Shown here: piece after piece, positions 5,928 to 12,731 of the stretch | Numbering within the stretch: the first letter of the stretch is position 1 | How the letters are laid out: the number at the start of each line of letters is the position of its first letter | Assembly: GCA_017941505.1 (NCBI GenBank) | Contig: JAGAWH010000097.1 | Span: 1 to 12,731 of the forward strand | Reading direction: 5' to 3' | DNA from: Faecalicoccus sp. | GTDB taxonomy: Bacteria > Bacillota_I > Bacilli_A > Erysipelotrichales > Erysipelotrichaceae | Length of the DNA stretch: 12,731 nt | Made by a program: the position numbers and the translations under genes | Notes under the pieces: generated by a model | Seen by the model: the letters and a program-made list of their open reading frames with translations, nothing else | Databases searched by the model: none | What the model was told of the DNA's origin: nothing

Positions 5928-7085
5928 TTAGTCCTGAACTTTCTTTTCAATATCTTCGATTTGAGATTCAAGCTTTTTGATGAATTCTTCTTTATCAGCA
6001 ATCTGGTTTTCAATGCTGTCCATTTCAGATTGAGAAATCAAACCATTAGAGCGGTCGCTCAACTGGCGAATTTGACGTTTCTGAGTTTCAATCTGTTCTT
6101 TTTTACGGTCAGCAGCATCTTTCATTCTGTCTTTCCAGTCTTCATGACGCTTGTCAGTCCAGTCTTTTAAACCATTGAAGTAGCTATCCATAACAGCACG
6201 GAAGTCAGCCCAAATCTGATCTTCTTTGTCTTTACCGCAAGATCCGACAGCTTTCCAATCCTGAGATAAGGTTTTCATAGCTTCTGTATTCTCTTTGGAA
6301 TAGTTCTGTGTTTCTTCAATAGCTTTAGCCTTTTCGATAATATCTAATTTAGCTTGATAGTTTTCATTTTGAATCGCATGAAGATTTTCATAGAATTCAT
6401 TACGGCGTGTATAGAATGCCTGGCGGGCACCGTTAAACTGCTGCCATAAATCATCTTCGAATTCTCTTCCTGCACTTCCTGCAAGCTTCCATTGAGTCAT
6501 TAAATCTTTGAAGCGTGTTGCGGTCTTCTGCCACTGTTCAGAATCTTCTAAAGATTTAGCTTCTTCAATTAAAGCTTCCTTGGTTTCTTTTGCCTTTTCA
6601 AAGCCGGCTTTCATGTCTTCCCAATGTTCCTGCTTACGCTGATAGAATGTCTGACGAGCTTCGTTGAAAGCTGCCCAAAGCTTATCATCGATATCTTTTC
6701 CGGCTTTTCCTGCCTGTTTCCATTCTGTCATTAAATCAGTTAATTCTTTTGTAGCTTTCTGCCATTGAGTAGATTTTGCGATTTCTTCTGCTTTCGCAAT
6801 AATATCTTCTTTGGCTTTAATGATTTGAGCATTCAATTCATCCTGCTTACCGTAAATCACATCCATTAAAGCATCAAATTTATTACGGAGATCTTCATCT
6901 TCCATAGATTCCCAATGGTGAATTTTTCTCCATTGACGCTGCAAATTATTTGCCTCGCGCATCGCACCACGAATATCTTCGGATTGAGAAAGCTCTTCCG
7001 CTTTTGAAATGAGATCTTTTTTCTTTTGAATGTCGGCTTCCATATCATCGACTGTTTCAAATTCATCTCTGTAATCGTTGTCCAT
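5928..7085 (-). CDS. DUF349 repeat coiled-coil protein
   Basis: The protein has 385 residues, rich in Lys, Glu and Trp, with no signal peptide or membrane segment. Four related helical repeats can be aligned at about residues 22-83, 92-158, 171-237 and 248-318. Each has a core such as EWKQAGKAGKDxDDxLWxxF followed by ARQxFYxRR. The marker tryptophans fall at 52, 122, 199 and 277, so the last three repeats have a period of 77-78 residues; the first is the most diverged. Residues 320-385 are a charged heptad-type coiled coil. This matches DUF349 proteins, whose molecular role is not established to my knowledge; a cytoplasmic scaffold or nucleic-acid/ribosome-associated role is a guess. The start has AGGAGAGG six bases upstream on the minus strand. 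It is a single-gene unit with its own promoter and terminator. Confidence 0.88.
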   Translation of the reverse strand: MDNDYRDEFETVDDMEADIQKKKDLISKAEELSQSEDIRGAMREANNLQRQWRKIHHWESMEDEDLRNKFDALMDVIYGKQDELNAQIIKAKEDIIAKAEEIAKSTQWQKATKELTDLMTEWKQAGKAGKDIDDKLWAAFNEARQTFYQRKQEHWEDMKAGFEKAKETKEALIEEAKSLEDSEQWQKTATRFKDLMTQWKLAGSAGREFEDDLWQQFNGARQAFYTRRNEFYENLHAIQNENYQAKLDIIEKAKAIEETQNYSKENTEAMKTLSQDWKAVGSCGKDKEDQIWADFRAVMDSYFNGLKDWTDKRHEDWKDRMKDAADRKKEQIETQKRQIRQLSDRSNGLISQSEMDSIENQIADKEEFIKKLESQIEDIEKKVQD

Positions 7086-7131
7086 AATGTACCTCTCCTA
7101 AACTCTCAATTAAAAATTTTCTGCCGTTACT

Positions 7132-7140
7132 ATTCTATCA
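7132..7140 (-). promoter_or_regulatory. Extended -10 promoter of the DUF349 gene
   Basis: The minus strand reads TGATAGAAT from 7140 to 7132, an extended -10 with hexamer TAGAAT. There is no clear -35. Transcription would start near 7125, giving a leader of about 40 bases with the AGGAGAGG site. Confidence 0.4.
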
Positions 7141-7334
7141 TAAAATGGTCTATTTTTTTCGTTAATATTCTAAAAATTATATTATTTTTTCATTTTTTCT
7201 GTGTATTTTCACAACTTGTTGAAACAATTTACAGAAAATTAGTTACAATTTTGCGAATTTTGAACATTTATTAAGTGCTCTAAAACATAATTTGTGTTTA
7301 AATTCGGTCTATTCTGTATTTTTTTATGTCCGCA

Positions 7335-7343
7335 TGATAAAAT
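7335..7343 (+). promoter_or_regulatory. Extended -10 promoter of the DUF885 lipoprotein gene
   Basis: TGATAAAAT is an extended -10 with hexamer TAAAAT at 7338-7343. No good -35 is seen. Transcription would start near 7350, about 25 bases before the ATG, and include the AGGAGA site at 7361-7366. It is arranged back to back with the DUF349 promoter. Confidence 0.45.
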
Positions 7344-7374
7344 TTATACAAAGTTATATAAGGAGATACAAGAC

Positions 7375-9381
7375 ATGAATTATGCAAAACGTTTATTCCG
7401 CTTATTGATAAGCGGAACCTTAGTTTTATCCTTAGCTGCTTGTTCTTCCGGTGGAAATACCGATACAGATGATAATAATACGGAAGACAAGACAGAAGAG
7501 AAAAAAGAGGATAAGAAAAAAACAGAATCCGAGAAATTTGATGAATTTTTGGAAGCTGAATTTGTCGAGGCGATGGAATCCGATTACACCACCTACCATC
7601 AATTTGTAGAAAATCCGGAGGATTACGGAATTGATGTCAGCAAGATTGAAGTAAACCTTGGACCGAGAATTTCACAGGAATCGATTGATGAAGACCGTAA
7701 AGAATCCATTGAGAACGGCAAACAAATCGATGATTTTGACCGTGAAAAGTTAACTGATAGCCAGAAGTTGATTTATGACACATATAAGTGGCAGGCAGAA
7801 ATCGATGAGCAGCTGGCAGATGAGAAATTTGATTACTACAACAATTTCTTTGAATCCATGGGTGGCATTCATTACAATCTTCCGGTTATGTTTGCGGACT
7901 GGGTATTACGTAATGAGCAGGATGTTAAAGACATGATTACCTGCATCAAAGATGTTCAACCGTATGTACAGGATGTTTTAACGTATACAAAAGAACAGGA
8001 AAAGCGCGGTTTAATGAGCATTGATTTTGAATCTGTCATTGACTATTGCCAGGGTATCGTAGATAAAGGCGCAAAGAGTGCGGTTTTGACAGCTATGATC
8101 GATTCGATGAAGGCATTAAAGCTTGAAAACGAAGCGGATTATGAAAAACAGATTACCGAAGCTTTCACTGAATCCTTTATCCCAGCTTATCAGGATATCA
8201 TTGATACGATGAAAGATTTACAGGCTAAAGGAACAAATAACGAAAACGGTCTGGCTCAATTTGAATATGGTAAAGAATATTATGCGTTAATTCTACACGG
8301 TAAGACCGGAAATAACTGGACTCCGGAAGAAGTGAAGGCATATTGCGAAGGGAAGATTAAGGAATATACGGACAAAACATCAGAAATGTTAAGTGAAGAA
8401 AATATGAAAAAACATCCTGAAATCGCTCTTGAGCTCTTAGCTGTTATGTCCGGTTTACCTATTACGACAGATTTCAAATCTTATGAAGAAATCCTTGAAT
8501 ACTCAAAAACCAAAATGTATGACCATGTTCCGCAAATCGGAGATATTGAATATGACATTTTCGATGTAAATGAAGAAATTGCGTCGGATTCAGGTATTGC
8601 AGCTTACTTTGAAATTCCGGCACTGGATGCCACTACTCCAAAGCAGATGCGTGTAAATCCAAAGGGAGCTGATACGACTTCTTTAGAAACATATAAGACA
8701 GTATGTCATGAAGGTTTACCGGGTCATATGTATCAATATGCATATATGTATGAAAACAGCGATTCGAACTGGTTGAAGGCAATTGCCGGTAACTTAGGTT
8801 ACACAGAAGGCTGGGCTGTGTATGCAGAATATATGGCTTATGATTATGTTGAAACCGCTATGTCAAAGGAAATCGTTGATTTCATGAGATATTTTGATGT
8901 TCAAAGCTACATGGCTATTATTGCAGCAGATATCGGAATCCATTACGAAGGCTGGACAATTAAAGAATTTACCCAGTATATGAATGATGCTGGTTTCAGC
9001 ATGACTGAAGAAGGTGCGTTAGGACAATTTAAACAGCTTCAGGCAAACCCTGCTGCATTTGAACCATATTATGTTGGATATCTGCAGATTTTGGATCTAA
9101 AAGAAAAAACACAGAAAGCTTTAGGCGATAACTTCAATGAAATCGAATTCAACCGTGTAATTCTTGACTGTGGAAATATGCCGTTCCCGGTAGTTGAAGC
9201 ACAGGTAGATGCTTATATCGAAGCAAATGCACCAAAAGAAGAAGCTAAGGAAGACACAAAGGAAGAATCTAAAGAAGAATCCAAAGAAGAAACTGAAGAA
9301 ACGAAGGATGAATCCAAAACAGAAACCAAGGAAGATTCTAAGGAAGAAACAAAAGAAGACACTAAAAAAGAAGATAAATAA
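7375..9381 (+). CDS. DUF885 family zinc-peptidase-like lipoprotein
   Basis: The protein has 668 residues. Residues 1-23 are a lipoprotein signal ending in LAAC (C23), so it is anchored outside the membrane. A charged linker (about residues 28-52, Asp/Glu/Lys) leads into a mostly helical body. The metal-binding centre is CHEGLPGH (H445, E446, H451) with EGWAVYAE downstream (E478 as the probable third ligand). This is the DUF885 arrangement, thought to be a zinc metallopeptidase. Residues 621-668 form a second highly charged tail of Glu, Lys, Ser and Thr, not part of the family core. The start is taken at ATG 7375 because it has AGGAGA eight bases upstream and places the signal peptide at the N-terminus; an in-frame ATG at 7294 would put 27 extra residues before it. 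A role in degrading external peptides is likely but inferred. The gene is a single unit. Confidence 0.9.
   Translation: MNYAKRLFRLLISGTLVLSLAACSSGGNTDTDDNNTEDKTEEKKEDKKKTESEKFDEFLEAEFVEAMESDYTTYHQFVENPEDYGIDVSKIEVNLGPRISQESIDEDRKESIENGKQIDDFDREKLTDSQKLIYDTYKWQAEIDEQLADEKFDYYNNFFESMGGIHYNLPVMFADWVLRNEQDVKDMITCIKDVQPYVQDVLTYTKEQEKRGLMSIDFESVIDYCQGIVDKGAKSAVLTAMIDSMKALKLENEADYEKQITEAFTESFIPAYQDIIDTMKDLQAKGTNNENGLAQFEYGKEYYALILHGKTGNNWTPEEVKAYCEGKIKEYTDKTSEMLSEENMKKHPEIALELLAVMSGLPITTDFKSYEEILEYSKTKMYDHVPQIGDIEYDIFDVNEEIASDSGIAAYFEIPALDATTPKQMRVNPKGADTTSLETYKTVCHEGLPGHMYQYAYMYENSDSNWLKAIAGNLGYTEGWAVYAEYMAYDYVETAMSKEIVDFMRYFDVQSYMAIIAADIGIHYEGWTIKEFTQYMNDAGFSMTEEGALGQFKQLQANPAAFEPYYVGYLQILDLKEKTQKALGDNFNEIEFNRVILDCGNMPFPVVEAQVDAYIEANAPKEEAKEDTKEESKEESKEETEETKDESKTETKEDSKEETKEDTKKEDK
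9235..9378 (+). repeat. Degenerate repeat encoding the charged C-terminal tail
   Basis: This coding stretch is purine-rich and made of imperfect units of roughly 12 bases, encoding variations on K-E-E-S/T-K-E-D-T. It gives a 48-residue disordered tail of almost only Lys, Glu, Asp, Ser and Thr. The units are too diverged for a clean tandem array. Such tails can change in length by slippage. Confidence 0.6.
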
Positions 9382-9398
9382 TACTCTCAATGTCTTAT

Positions 9399-9422
9399 AG
9401 AGCGGATAAAACCGCTCTTTTT
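9399..9422 (+). terminator. Intrinsic terminator of the DUF885 gene
   Basis: AGAGCGG (9399-9405) pairs with CCGCTCT (9412-9418) around an ATAAAA loop, and TTTT follows. It starts 18 bases after the stop codon. Confidence 0.85.
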
Positions 9423-9457
9423 GTATATTTTTGTAGATAAAGGATCAGGATAGAAAT

Positions 9458-9487
9458 TCGACATAAATAGTGTAGATATTCTATTAT
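9458..9487 (+). promoter_or_regulatory. Likely promoter of the SWIM-domain gene
   Basis: TCGACA (9458-9463) and TATTAT (9482-9487) each differ from consensus at one position and are 18 bases apart. Transcription would start near 9494, about 43 bases before the ATG. Confidence 0.5.
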
Positions 9488-9536
9488 ATATTTTAAGTAA
9501 AGAAAGCACATAAAAGTGTTCAAATCAGGAGGAGTT

Positions 9537-11192
9537 ATGGATACGTCATGGAAAAGAATGTTTCCTTCCCGAATTTTGGAAAGAGGACGAAATATTTTTG
9601 AATCTGATATGGTGGATGATATTCGAAAAACAGGCACAGGGTATCGTGCAACCGTATACGGCACAAGAGATTACCTTGTTACAATTGATATGGATGACGA
9701 TGATGTTGTAGATATGGAATGCACCTGCCCTTATGCAGCTGATGGAACATATTGTAAACATGAAGCAGCCTTATTATTTGAAATCACATATGCCGATGAT
9801 TTCGATGATTTGTTTGAGAATGATGAGGATGAGCCAAATGAAACTATTGAAGATATAATAGATCATATGTCTGAAGAGCAGGTTCGTGAAGAACTAAAAC
9901 GAATTGTTGATCAAAATTCAGATGTCTATCGTTACATTAAGAACCGGTATCGAACGAAAAGTGCAGATGCATCTTATCCTGACAAAGTGTACCGTCAATT
10001 GGATTTTCTTGCGGAAAATTATGGTGGCTTTGTGGATTGGCGAAGCGGCTTTGATTACGTGAGAGACTTTAAAAGATGTCTTGATGATATGATCTCACCT
10101 ATGATCGAAAGAAAAGAGTATATGATTGCCTTTGAATCCCTTATCAGCGCATTTTATGTTTTAAATAAAGTGGAGATGGATGGATCATCCGGTGAACATA
10201 CGGATATCGCAGATTATATCAGGGATTATTGGGATCAACTGATTCAACTTGCGGATGAAAAAGAAATTGAGAAGATGCATGACTGGTTTGTTCAAGCGGA
10301 ACCGAAAGTTTCCTCCTGGATATGCGGTGACTGTATTACAGATATACTGGATAATTCCTTTGAGGGAAGAAAATATCTTCTTGCTCGAATCGGAATGGTG
10401 AAGGAACAATTAAAGCAGCAGGAAAGTTCATCCTTATATGTAAAGGAATTATTGTGGAAATATCAATCTTTATTGAAGCGCAGCGAGATGGATCTAACAG
10501 AATATGAAAATTGGCTGAACAGTCATTCTGATTTTGCGGCGGTAAAAGAGATACGGTTAGACCAGGCTCTTGCCAAAGATGATTATAATAAGGCAATTGC
10601 CGTTCTGGAAGATCTTGTAGAAAGCGGACCGATTCACTGGAAAATAACTTCTTATGAAAATAAGCTTATTGAGCTATATCGAAAGACCGGAAATAATGAT
10701 CGTTTAAAACAGATCTTAATAAAACGGATATTGGGTTCGCAATATTCTGATTTAGATACAATCCGGGAATTAAGATCTCTGTGTGAAGAAAGTGAATGGG
10801 CAGATCTACGGGAACAGATTATATTAAAATATCCTAATTTTCGACCGGATATCTATTATGAAGATAAGATGTACAATCAGCTTTTGAAATCTTTATTAAC
10901 AGCGGATGATGATAAGCTGCATCGCTATAAAGATATATTGAAGGACAGATTTCCTGCAGAATTACTTCAAATATATGTGACACGAATGGAGTCCATATCT
11001 TCATCAAGGGGTTGTCCTTCCATGTATAACAGGTTGGAAACTTATTTAAATAATGCGTATGATATCAATCACGATGAGAAGATATTGTTGAAATTGATCA
11101 ATCAATGGATGTTGGCGTATCCAACCCGCAAGGCAATGTTGAAAATGTTAGATAAAGTAAAATGGGAAATATCTGCGACAAAAAAAGTGTAA
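9537..11192 (+). CDS. SWIM zinc-finger protein
   Basis: The protein has 551 residues and is predicted to be cytoplasmic. Near the N-terminus lies a SWIM zinc finger, CTCPYAADGTYCKH, with ligands C62, C64, C73 and H75 (CxC-x8-CxH), preceded by the usual segment RGRNIFE...YxATVxGTxxY. SWIM fingers bind DNA or protein partners and often sit next to, or fused to, SNF2-type helicases. No helicase is fused or adjacent here. The remaining 470 residues are acidic and helical, with repeated short helix pairs suggesting a TPR-like solenoid; this is inferred from pattern only. The ATG at 9537 follows AGGAGGAG directly; an upstream in-frame ATG at 9516 has no site. Its exact role is unknown. Confidence 0.85.
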   Translation: MDTSWKRMFPSRILERGRNIFESDMVDDIRKTGTGYRATVYGTRDYLVTIDMDDDDVVDMECTCPYAADGTYCKHEAALLFEITYADDFDDLFENDEDEPNETIEDIIDHMSEEQVREELKRIVDQNSDVYRYIKNRYRTKSADASYPDKVYRQLDFLAENYGGFVDWRSGFDYVRDFKRCLDDMISPMIERKEYMIAFESLISAFYVLNKVEMDGSSGEHTDIADYIRDYWDQLIQLADEKEIEKMHDWFVQAEPKVSSWICGDCITDILDNSFEGRKYLLARIGMVKEQLKQQESSSLYVKELLWKYQSLLKRSEMDLTEYENWLNSHSDFAAVKEIRLDQALAKDDYNKAIAVLEDLVESGPIHWKITSYENKLIELYRKTGNNDRLKQILIKRILGSQYSDLDTIRELRSLCEESEWADLREQIILKYPNFRPDIYYEDKMYNQLLKSLLTADDDKLHRYKDILKDRFPAELLQIYVTRMESISSSRGCPSMYNRLETYLNNAYDINHDEKILLKLINQWMLAYPTRKAMLKMLDKVKWEISATKKV

Positions 11193-11217
11193 GTCCGATT
11201 GGATTACACTTTTTTTT
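11180..11217. terminator. Bidirectional terminator between convergent genes
   Basis: Seven A and GTGTAA (11180-11192) pair with TTACAC and a T-run (11204-11217). The inner pairs TCC/GGA close a GATT loop, with one bulged G. The left arm contains the stop codon of the SWIM gene and the right arm ends right at the stop of the regulator gene on the other strand. Both strands read a stem followed by at least seven T. Confidence 0.85.
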
Positions 11218-12027
11218 CTATTCATCTTCCATAGCCCAGCTAATGTCATCCAACTGAGCATGGCGTGCTTCCGGCCAGCTGTATTGATTCATATAGTCGC
11301 CTAGATATTGATACTTAGATTCTTTTTTCTTATCTAACCATTCATAAAGGTCGCATTCGATTTTGTCTTTTGCGATTGCCATGGAACCACGCTGTTTTAA
11401 GATGATTCCGTTGAGCTTTAAGCGGTTAAATGTATTTTGGAGATCCTGGCGTAAGTTGCTGAGATATGAGGCTTTCTTTTCAGGGTCACCATCATCCTCC
11501 CATAAATCCGCAATGATTTCACCATTGGTGGTCTGGGCTCCCTGGTTATTGATCAAAATCGCAACAATTTCTTTTGTACGAGAGTATTTAAAGTTAACAG
11601 GCTGCCCATCGACAAATAATTCAAAGTTACCAAATGTCTGTGCAAATAAGCGCTTATGATTTTTTTGGATTGCAGGATAGCGAAGGTCATCTAATTCTTT
11701 TTGGATATCTTTTTTTTCGGCAGGAGCCAAGAGGTAACCGCTGGCATGCATCGAAATGGCTTCATATCCCTGTTGGGCTGTATCTGAGATAAAAACTAAA
11801 TTGATCATCGGATACAAATCTTTTAAATAGCGGCCTAGGTCAATGCCGTTTAATTCCGACATTTCCACGGAAATAAATGCGGTATCAACTTCTGTTTTAC
11901 GGGCAGAAGCCAAGGCTGATAATGAGCTGTCAAAAGTAAGAATTTCATCATCCGGTTTGGTTTGAGAAAGAATTTTACTGATTTTCTTTAATGTAGTGGT
12001 ATTTTCATGTACGGCAAAAATTGTCAT
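11218..12027 (-). CDS. SARP/OmpR-type regulator with a degenerate receiver domain
   Basis: The protein has 269 residues. Residues 1-115 fold as a CheY-like receiver by pattern (FAVHEN, FISVEMSELNGIDL, LVFISDT, GYLLAP). The key residues are missing: the acidic pair is H7-E8, the phospho-acceptor aspartate is S53, and the conserved lysine is A101. It is therefore unlikely to be controlled by ordinary phosphorylation. Residues 131-230 form a winged-helix DNA-binding domain of the SARP/OmpR type (FGNFELFVDGQPV, RTKEIVAIL, LWEDDGDPEKKASYLSNLR). The C-terminus YLGDYMNQYSWPEAR resembles the first part of a BTAD domain, which is cut short. Its start overlaps the stop of the upstream gene as ATGA, with GGTGGTG upstream, so the two are translated together. 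No histidine kinase is nearby. Targets are unknown; self-control is plausible. Confidence 0.85.
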   Translation of the reverse strand: MTIFAVHENTTTLKKISKILSQTKPDDEILTFDSSLSALASARKTEVDTAFISVEMSELNGIDLGRYLKDLYPMINLVFISDTAQQGYEAISMHASGYLLAPAEKKDIQKELDDLRYPAIQKNHKRLFAQTFGNFELFVDGQPVNFKYSRTKEIVAILINNQGAQTTNGEIIADLWEDDGDPEKKASYLSNLRQDLQNTFNRLKLNGIILKQRGSMAIAKDKIECDLYEWLDKKKESKYQYLGDYMNQYSWPEARHAQLDDISWAMEDE

Positions 12028-12518
12028 TTAAAATCACCACCGAACATTACAGGATGGACTTCCTGATTTTCTCTTTCTTCTCTTGTTAAGCTGAGTGGGT
12101 CAAGTTCACCGACAAGTAGCATATCCCCTCCGGAAACTAATGCTTCATGAAGCGGACCGGCTCTTAAATCAGAGATTACTAAAGCTGCGAAGCGGTCGTA
12201 GTTATCCTCGTCAATAATAGGGAAGTGATGCTGCATACGATACCAGTGTTTAGGATCAAAGCCCATACTTCCGGTATACAGGCGGTCTGCGGTAGCCTCG
12301 ACTTCATCCGGCCCTGCCGGTTGTCCCGGAGCCATATCCAGTGTGTCACAGAAAAGCATGGCATAGGCACGAAGTATTTGATTACGAACGGTGTCTCTTT
12401 TTCCGTTTCTTTCGATTTCTGTATCCATAATTTGATAGTAATAATCCTGAGCCTGGTCAGATTCTTCGAAATTAATAATGGCATCATAGAATGCTCGGTC
12501 TACCAGTTTTTTTCTCAT
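12024..12518 (-). CDS. Uncharacterised 164-residue protein coupled to the regulator
   Basis: I do not recognise this protein. It has 164 residues, no signal peptide or membrane segment, and is acidic. The N-terminal half looks helical (FYDAIINFEESDQAQDYYYQIMDTE). The middle has a Pro/Gly segment (APGQPAGPDE), then FDPKHWYRMQHHFPIIDEDNYDRFAALVISDLR. The C-terminal part ends in an acidic, polar stretch. The start has GGAGG six to seven bases upstream and a good promoter. It shares the last four bases with the regulator gene (ATGA), so the two products are made in linked amounts. A natural guess is that it binds or senses something for the degenerate regulator, but nothing in the sequence proves it. 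Confidence 0.75.
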   Translation of the reverse strand: MRKKLVDRAFYDAIINFEESDQAQDYYYQIMDTEIERNGKRDTVRNQILRAYAMLFCDTLDMAPGQPAGPDEVEATADRLYTGSMGFDPKHWYRMQHHFPIIDEDNYDRFAALVISDLRAGPLHEALVSGGDMLLVGELDPLSLTREERENQEVHPVMFGGDFK

Positions 12519-12550
12519 AAAGTACCTCCGGGGTTTTTCCCTTTGGTTTT

Positions 12551-12579
12551 ATTTTACCGATTCAAGATAAGTCATTCAA
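12551..12579 (-). promoter_or_regulatory. Promoter of the two-gene regulator operon
   Basis: On the minus strand TTGAAT (12579-12574) is followed after exactly 17 bases by TAAAAT (12556-12551). Transcription would start near 12544, giving a leader of about 26 bases that carries the GGAGG site. Each hexamer matches consensus at four or five positions. Confidence 0.55.
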
Positions 12580-12581
12580 GA
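12560..12581 (-). repeat. 8-bp direct repeat in the operon promoter
   Basis: TCTTGAAT occurs twice on the minus strand (12581-12574 and 12567-12560), with a period of 14 bases. One copy covers the -35 and the other lies in the spacer. Direct repeats are the usual binding pattern of SARP/OmpR-type regulators, so this may be an operator; that link is inferred. Confidence 0.4.
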
Positions 12582-12613
12582 GCTTATACAGTTCATCTGT
12601 CCATTTGAAATCG

Positions 12614-12622
12614 TGTTATAAT
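12614..12622 (+). promoter_or_regulatory. Perfect extended -10 element facing right
   Basis: TGTTATAAT matches the extended -10 consensus exactly, with TATAAT at 12617-12622. The -35 is weak. The start would be near 12629, just before the nested inverted repeat. No + strand gene with a ribosome binding site follows inside the window. Confidence 0.45.
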
Positions 12623-12631
12623 ATCTTATAA

Positions 12632-12695
12632 AGTTAAACAACATGACCGGTATATAAAATCCGCCCAACTAACTGGGGCGGAATGTTGTTTAGCT
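12632..12695. repeat. Nested inverted repeat
   Basis: The outer arms AGTTAAACAACAT (12632-12644) and ATGTTGTTTAGCT (12683-12695) pair over 13 positions with one G-U. Inside, TCCGCCC (12660-12666) pairs with GGGCGGA (12676-12682) around a nine-base loop. On the right side the two stems are adjacent and could stack; on the left side 15 bases are unpaired. Confidence 0.6.
12652..12682 (-). terminator. Possible terminator of a minus-strand gene to the right
   Basis: Read on the minus strand, the GC-rich stem TCCGCCC/GGGCGGA is followed by TTTTATATA. It lies just after a possible stop codon at 12692-12690. The T-run is short, so strength is uncertain. Confidence 0.45.
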
Positions 12696-12731
12696 TAATT
12701 GAACTAACACACTCTCTATGGATAAAAGTAA
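12690..12731 (-). CDS. Possible C-terminal end of a gene from the right edge (partial)
   Basis: A minus-strand frame is open from the window edge to TAA at 12692-12690 and would end LLLSIESVLVQLS. It is favoured because the terminator-like stem follows directly. Another minus-strand frame is also open here and runs through the stem. Thirteen residues do not allow a family call. Confidence 0.25.
   Translation of the reverse strand, partial: LLLSIESVLVQLS

Noticed and set aside
5844..6170. + strand open frame opposite the DUF349 gene end
   Set aside because: It is the Phe-rich mirror of a Lys/Glu-rich coiled coil and lacks start signals.
9235..9378. CRISPR-like or exact tandem repeat
   Set aside because: Units are short, coding, diverged and have no spacers.
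9121..9390. Phe-rich minus-strand frame opposite the DUF885 tail
   Set aside because: It is a by-product of the purine-rich repeat on the coding strand.
12225..12608. Long + strand open frame across the unknown minus-strand gene
   Set aside because: It lies opposite a gene with good start signals, has no ribosome binding site, and its translation is low in charged residues, as expected of a shadow frame.
12718..12731. Start of a + strand gene at ATG 12718
   Set aside because: There is no ribosome binding site upstream and only four codons are visible.

Overview
The window looks like a piece of chromosome from a low-GC Gram-positive bacterium. It has AT-rich intergenic DNA, strong AGGAGG-type ribosome binding sites, lipoprotein signal peptides with LxxC boxes, T-rich intrinsic terminators and TGnTAtAAT-type extended -10 elements. 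The mix of DUF885 lipoprotein, DUF349 coiled-coil protein, DUF1848 protein and SARP-type regulator would fit Erysipelotrichia or a related Firmicutes group, but that placement is an inference. No phage, transposase or CRISPR array is visible.

Layout. (1) 1-1717: a possible gene end and terminator, an orphan short UDP-glucose/GDP-mannose dehydrogenase-like gene (313-1077), then about 640 bases without a gene that hold hairpins and a good terminator. (2) 1718-4988, a thiol-redox block on the + strand: a secreted TlpA-like thioredoxin-fold protein; a paralogous TlpA lipoprotein whose reading frame is intact apart from two in-frame stop codons (called a pseudogene, 2344-3402); a tRNA-His with its own promoter and terminator; a CPWC thioredoxin-like lipoprotein; and, coupled to it by a TAATG overlap, a metallo-beta-lactamase-fold hydrolase. 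(3) 4997-7085, minus strand: a DUF1848 protein with a radical-SAM-like CxxxCxxC at its C-terminus, and a four-repeat DUF349 coiled-coil protein. (4) 7375-11192, + strand: a large DUF885 zinc-peptidase-like lipoprotein with highly charged tails, and a stand-alone SWIM zinc-finger protein. (5) 11218-12518, minus strand: a two-gene operon with an ATGA overlap, encoding an unrecognised 164-residue protein and a SARP/OmpR-type regulator whose receiver domain lacks the phosphorylation residues. Its promoter carries an 8-bp direct repeat. (6) 12519-12731: a perfect extended -10 pointing rightward, a nested inverted repeat, and a possible gene end coming in from the right.

How the genes work together. 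The three CxxC proteins are all predicted to act outside the membrane and may handle disulfides of exported proteins, but no CcdA-like electron donor is visible here. The remaining genes are mostly separate units bounded by clear terminators; two of these sit between convergent genes. The most notable points are the doubly interrupted TlpA lipoprotein, the phosphorylation-independent regulator with its coupled unknown gene and direct-repeat promoter, the possible leaderless start of the DUF1848 gene just behind its neighbour's terminator, and the structured element near the right edge.
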